A stretch of 38,764 nt of DNA, from assembly GCA_000996085.1 (NCBI GenBank), contig LBYG01000004.1:1-38764 (forward strand), given 5' to 3'. Every line of letters starts with the position of its first letter. Position 1 is the first letter of the stretch. Of the stretch, positions 37,421 through 38,764 are shown one piece after another. The notes under the pieces are model-generated. The model saw only the letters and a list, made by a program, of their open reading frames with translations, ran no database searches and was not told the origin of the DNA. Source of the stretch: Parcubacteria group bacterium GW2011_GWB1_40_14. Lineage in GTDB: Bacteria > Patescibacteriota > Minisyncoccia > Terrybacterales > GWB1-40-14. The translations under genes and the position numbers were made by a program.

Positions 37421-37491
37421 GAGGGTGGACGGAAAAGAAAAGCGTAATTAATACTTATCCTGTTGAACGGATGTTAAAATTCTTAAAATAG
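37421..37491 (+). repeat. Direct repeat copy 2: displaced polX tail
   Basis: It repeats 37125-37198 with about seven substitutions. In the matching frame it encodes WTEKKSVINTYPVERMLKFL followed by a stop. The changes are synonymous or conservative (Ile/Val, Arg/Lys, Leu/Phe), so both copies derive from functional coding sequence and not from a single recent duplication of identical DNA. Confidence 0.8.
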
Positions 37492-37517
37492 GGCGAAAAC
37501 ATTTTATGATAAAAATA

Positions 37518-37545
37518 AAACCTCGGAATGCCGAGGTTTATTTAT
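37518..37545. terminator. Bidirectional intrinsic terminator
   Basis: AAACCTCGG and CCGAGGTTT pair perfectly around AATG, with A/T tracts on both sides. It stands downstream of the second polX tail and of the convergent M50 gene. Confidence 0.82.
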
Positions 37546-37564
37546 AAAAAGAACAGTTATTCTT

Positions 37565-38416
37565 TTAAAGAATATAATTTATTATGTCGTTATGGAACGA
37601 CAGGAACAGAAGTGCGGCTAAAGCAACAGCACCCACCCAACCAACCGAGGTTTGGAATCGTTGAGGAGCATTTGCTTTACCAAGGAGCGCGTTGAGAATT
37701 TGCGCGCCGTCGGTGATTTTGAGCGGCACAGCATTTATTATTGCCATTGAAAGGTTTACACTTAACGCGATTATCAGGACTTCAAATATGCTCGTAGTTT
37801 GTGTGGATATGGCCACCACGCTTATAACGCCACCGACAGAACCTCTGCCTTCGGGTGTTAGAATTATTAACAGTACAAGCACTATGCCCAAAGCGCCAAG
37901 AAAAATCGGCCCATGACGAAATACAAAATCTCGGAAGCCGACAAGCAAGGCGAACACAGAGGCGCCAAGCAGGGCATGTATAAGGATCTCTTTTGGAGGA
38001 TACACGCCATTTAAGGCAGCATATACGCCAAGAAGAGAAAATATTGTGAAGTAAAGTAGGGCAGTAAGCACCAGATGCACATAGCTTCCGGCGCCATATA
38101 TTTCAATTTTTGAGGAAGTAGATAGAGTTGAAAACTTATCCTCTTCATCTATCGGGTCAACGTAGGCACCCAACGGAATTGCATGGAACGCGATCCTGGG
38201 AATGTCCATATGTACACCCCAAGCATCAATGCGACGAGGCGCAATTGAAGTCAGCGGTTTGCCGGGAGATTTTCCGATCAAGCTTCGTAAGCTCAAACCA
38301 ATGCCAAGCTCGCTAATTTTAATCCCGTGCTTGTTAAGGAAAAACGCATGTCCAATTTCATGGAGCACTGTAGACGCTATGACTAAAAATACAGTTAAAA
38401 TCACGTTTACCAACAT
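37565..38416 (-). CDS. M50-family (site-2 protease-like) membrane metalloprotease
   Basis: This family comprises intramembrane zinc proteases. The 283-aa product has the zinc motif HEIGHA in its first helix (LVIASTVLHEIGHAFFLN), a long polar insertion (residues about 45-105, including LGAYVDPIDEEDKF), further helices (YVHLVLTALLYFTIFSLLGV, LLGASVFALLVGFRDF) and the second zinc motif region NAVPLKITDG, the local form of NPxPxxDG. The Pro and Asp are kept, so activity is plausible. The ATG at 38416 with AGAGAGG upstream is preferred to a TTG ten codons earlier. Its promoter reads TTGACA-17-TATTGT on the minus strand, and its -35 overlaps that of the RNA element on the other strand. Substrate is unknown. 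Confidence 0.83.
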   Translation of the reverse strand: MLVNVILTVFLVIASTVLHEIGHAFFLNKHGIKISELGIGLSLRSLIGKSPGKPLTSIAPRRIDAWGVHMDIPRIAFHAIPLGAYVDPIDEEDKFSTLSTSSKIEIYGAGSYVHLVLTALLYFTIFSLLGVYAALNGVYPPKEILIHALLGASVFALLVGFRDFVFRHGPIFLGALGIVLVLLIILTPEGRGSVGGVISVVAISTQTTSIFEVLIIALSVNLSMAIINAVPLKITDGAQILNALLGKANAPQRFQTSVGWVGAVALAALLFLSFHNDIINYIL

Positions 38417-38478
38417 CTTACAACCTCTCTTCAGCGCAGATTTCAAGGTTTTTTATACAATAAAACAAATTGTTTTAG

Positions 38479-38507
38479 TTGTCAAATGAGTATAGAATGG
38501 TTATATG
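38479..38507 (+). promoter_or_regulatory. Promoter of structured RNA element 2
   Basis: TTGTCA (38479-38484), 17-nt spacer, TATATG (38502-38507), with the predicted start at GGTAGTG (38511) as in copy 1. TTGTCAA is at the same time the complement of the -35 (TTGACA) of the M50 gene, so the two promoters overlap divergently. Confidence 0.55.
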
Positions 38508-38510
38508 CCA

Positions 38511-38633
38511 GGTAGTGAAAATTATATTGTTCGCTTTGCGAACAAAATATATCAATATCTGGTTATTAGCAGTTAATTTTTAAGATTTAATAGGCGAAAC
38601 CGTTAATAATTTAAAAGTATAATTTCTACTATC
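38511..38633 (+). ncRNA. Structured RNA element, copy 2 (about 123 nt), leader of the Nudix gene
   Basis: GGTAGTGAAAATTATA pairs with TATAATTTCTACTATC with the same GA/AG mismatch as copy 1. Flanking CCA/TGG and further bases extend the stem into the start codon of the next gene (ATG 38638). A perfect hairpin TTGTTCGC-TTT-GCGAACAA follows the 5' strand, and TTAA...GG-CGAAA-CC...TTAA forms a second one. The internal word TATCTGGT (38556-38563) is an exact copy of the 3' strand word TATCTGGT (38630-38637), so either can pair with CCAGGTA at the 5' end. If the 3' copy is paired the Nudix start codon is closed; if the internal copy is paired it is open. This is a switch hypothesis from pairing alone. 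Confidence 0.5.
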
Positions 38634-38637
38634 TGGT

Positions 38638-38764
38638 ATGCGTCCTGAAATATCCGCTGGTGCAGTCATATTCCGGCGTTATAAAAAAAGAAGAGAATAT
38701 TTACTGCTTCATTACGGATCAGGTCATTGGGATTTTGCTAAAGGACATTTGGAGGGAGAGGAAA
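38638..38764 (+). CDS. Nudix hydrolase, N-terminal part (3' truncated by window edge)
   Basis: The 42 visible residues read MRPEISAGAVIFRRYKKRRE, then YLLLHYGSGHWDFAKGHLEG. They match the Nudix fold opening (SAGAVIF, LLL) and the start of the Nudix box (WDFAKGHLEGEE), as in bis(5'-nucleosyl)-tetraphosphatase-type members, which degrade Ap4A and related nucleotides. The catalytic half of the box lies beyond the window. There is no Shine-Dalgarno; the start codon sits at the end of the 3' stem strand of the RNA element. Confidence 0.85.
   Translation, partial: MRPEISAGAVIFRRYKKRREYLLLHYGSGHWDFAKGHLEGEE

Noticed and set aside
38621-38640. Cas12a-type direct repeat, because AATTTCTACTA resembles its 5' handle
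   Set aside because: There is no local TCTAC-loop-GTAGA hairpin, no repeat-spacer array and no cas gene. The pairing partner of this strand is 100 nt upstream, and the word occurs in the same role in copy 1.

Overview
The window looks like a chromosome segment of a Candidate Phyla Radiation (Patescibacteria) bacterium, most likely Parcubacteria-like. The reasons are an AT-rich sequence, very tight packing with ATGA-type overlaps, shortened core enzymes (a DNA polymerase I without proofreading domain, a short Mur ligase), a FemAB-plus-Mur-ligase pair, DUF3048, PilB without a complete pilus locus, and many small membrane proteins of unknown function. No rRNA, phage, transposase or CRISPR array is present. 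Lineage is inferred from gene style only.

Layout. 1-0.8 kb: 3' end of tyrS, a promoter-rich repeat region and a small acidic ORF. 0.85-5.7 kb (minus): ruvC, yebC, a lamin-tail-domain surface protein, a PH-domain membrane protein, a small membrane protein and ruvB. 5.7-5.94 kb: a probable noncoding RNA, divergent from ruvB. 5.94-7.6 kb (minus): pilB-type ATPase. 7.7-14.3 kb (plus): tsaE-polA, a frameshifted histidine kinase plus response regulator, DUF3048 and holA. 14.3-16.7 kb (minus): rpsT and uvrB. 16.7-19.6 kb (plus): ruvA-femAB-Mur ligase. 19.6-20.1 kb: structured RNA element 1 and a small ORF. 20.2-24.7 kb: a five-gene coupled operon of DUF58, VWA, TPR and membrane proteins with no MoxR ATPase. 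24.7-27.4 kb: DUF458, a bistable hairpin, CYTH, two small minus genes and tRNA-Arg(CCG). 27.7-32.7 kb (plus): beta-CASP nuclease, SLOG/LOG-like protein, MgtC, amino-acid permease and a Wzy-type polymerase/ligase. 32.8-33.7 kb (minus): an unknown 151-aa protein and a ~340-nt structured RNA gene. 33.7-37.5 kb: endonuclease Q, a membrane protein, and a PolX gene broken in two, whose 3' tail is duplicated around a 222-bp palindrome-rich insert. 37.5-38.8 kb: an M50 protease (minus), structured RNA element 2 and the start of a Nudix hydrolase.

The functional theme is DNA repair and replication: ruvA, ruvB and ruvC at three separate loci, uvrB, polA, holA, polX and endonuclease Q. Cell-envelope functions (Mur ligase, FemAB, Wzy, DUF3048, VWA operon) come second. 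The most novel material is noncoding: two copies of a 123-133-nt element with promoter, covarying closing stem and an internal decoy of its own 3' strand (19.67 and 38.51 kb); a ~340-nt RNA gene with near-consensus promoter and terminator (33.3-33.66 kb); a ~200-nt RNA gene at 5.7 kb; and a recurring GGTGCGGGGTTGAC box whose end forms the -35 hexamer. All pairing statements come from reading the sequence by eye; no folding or database search was run.
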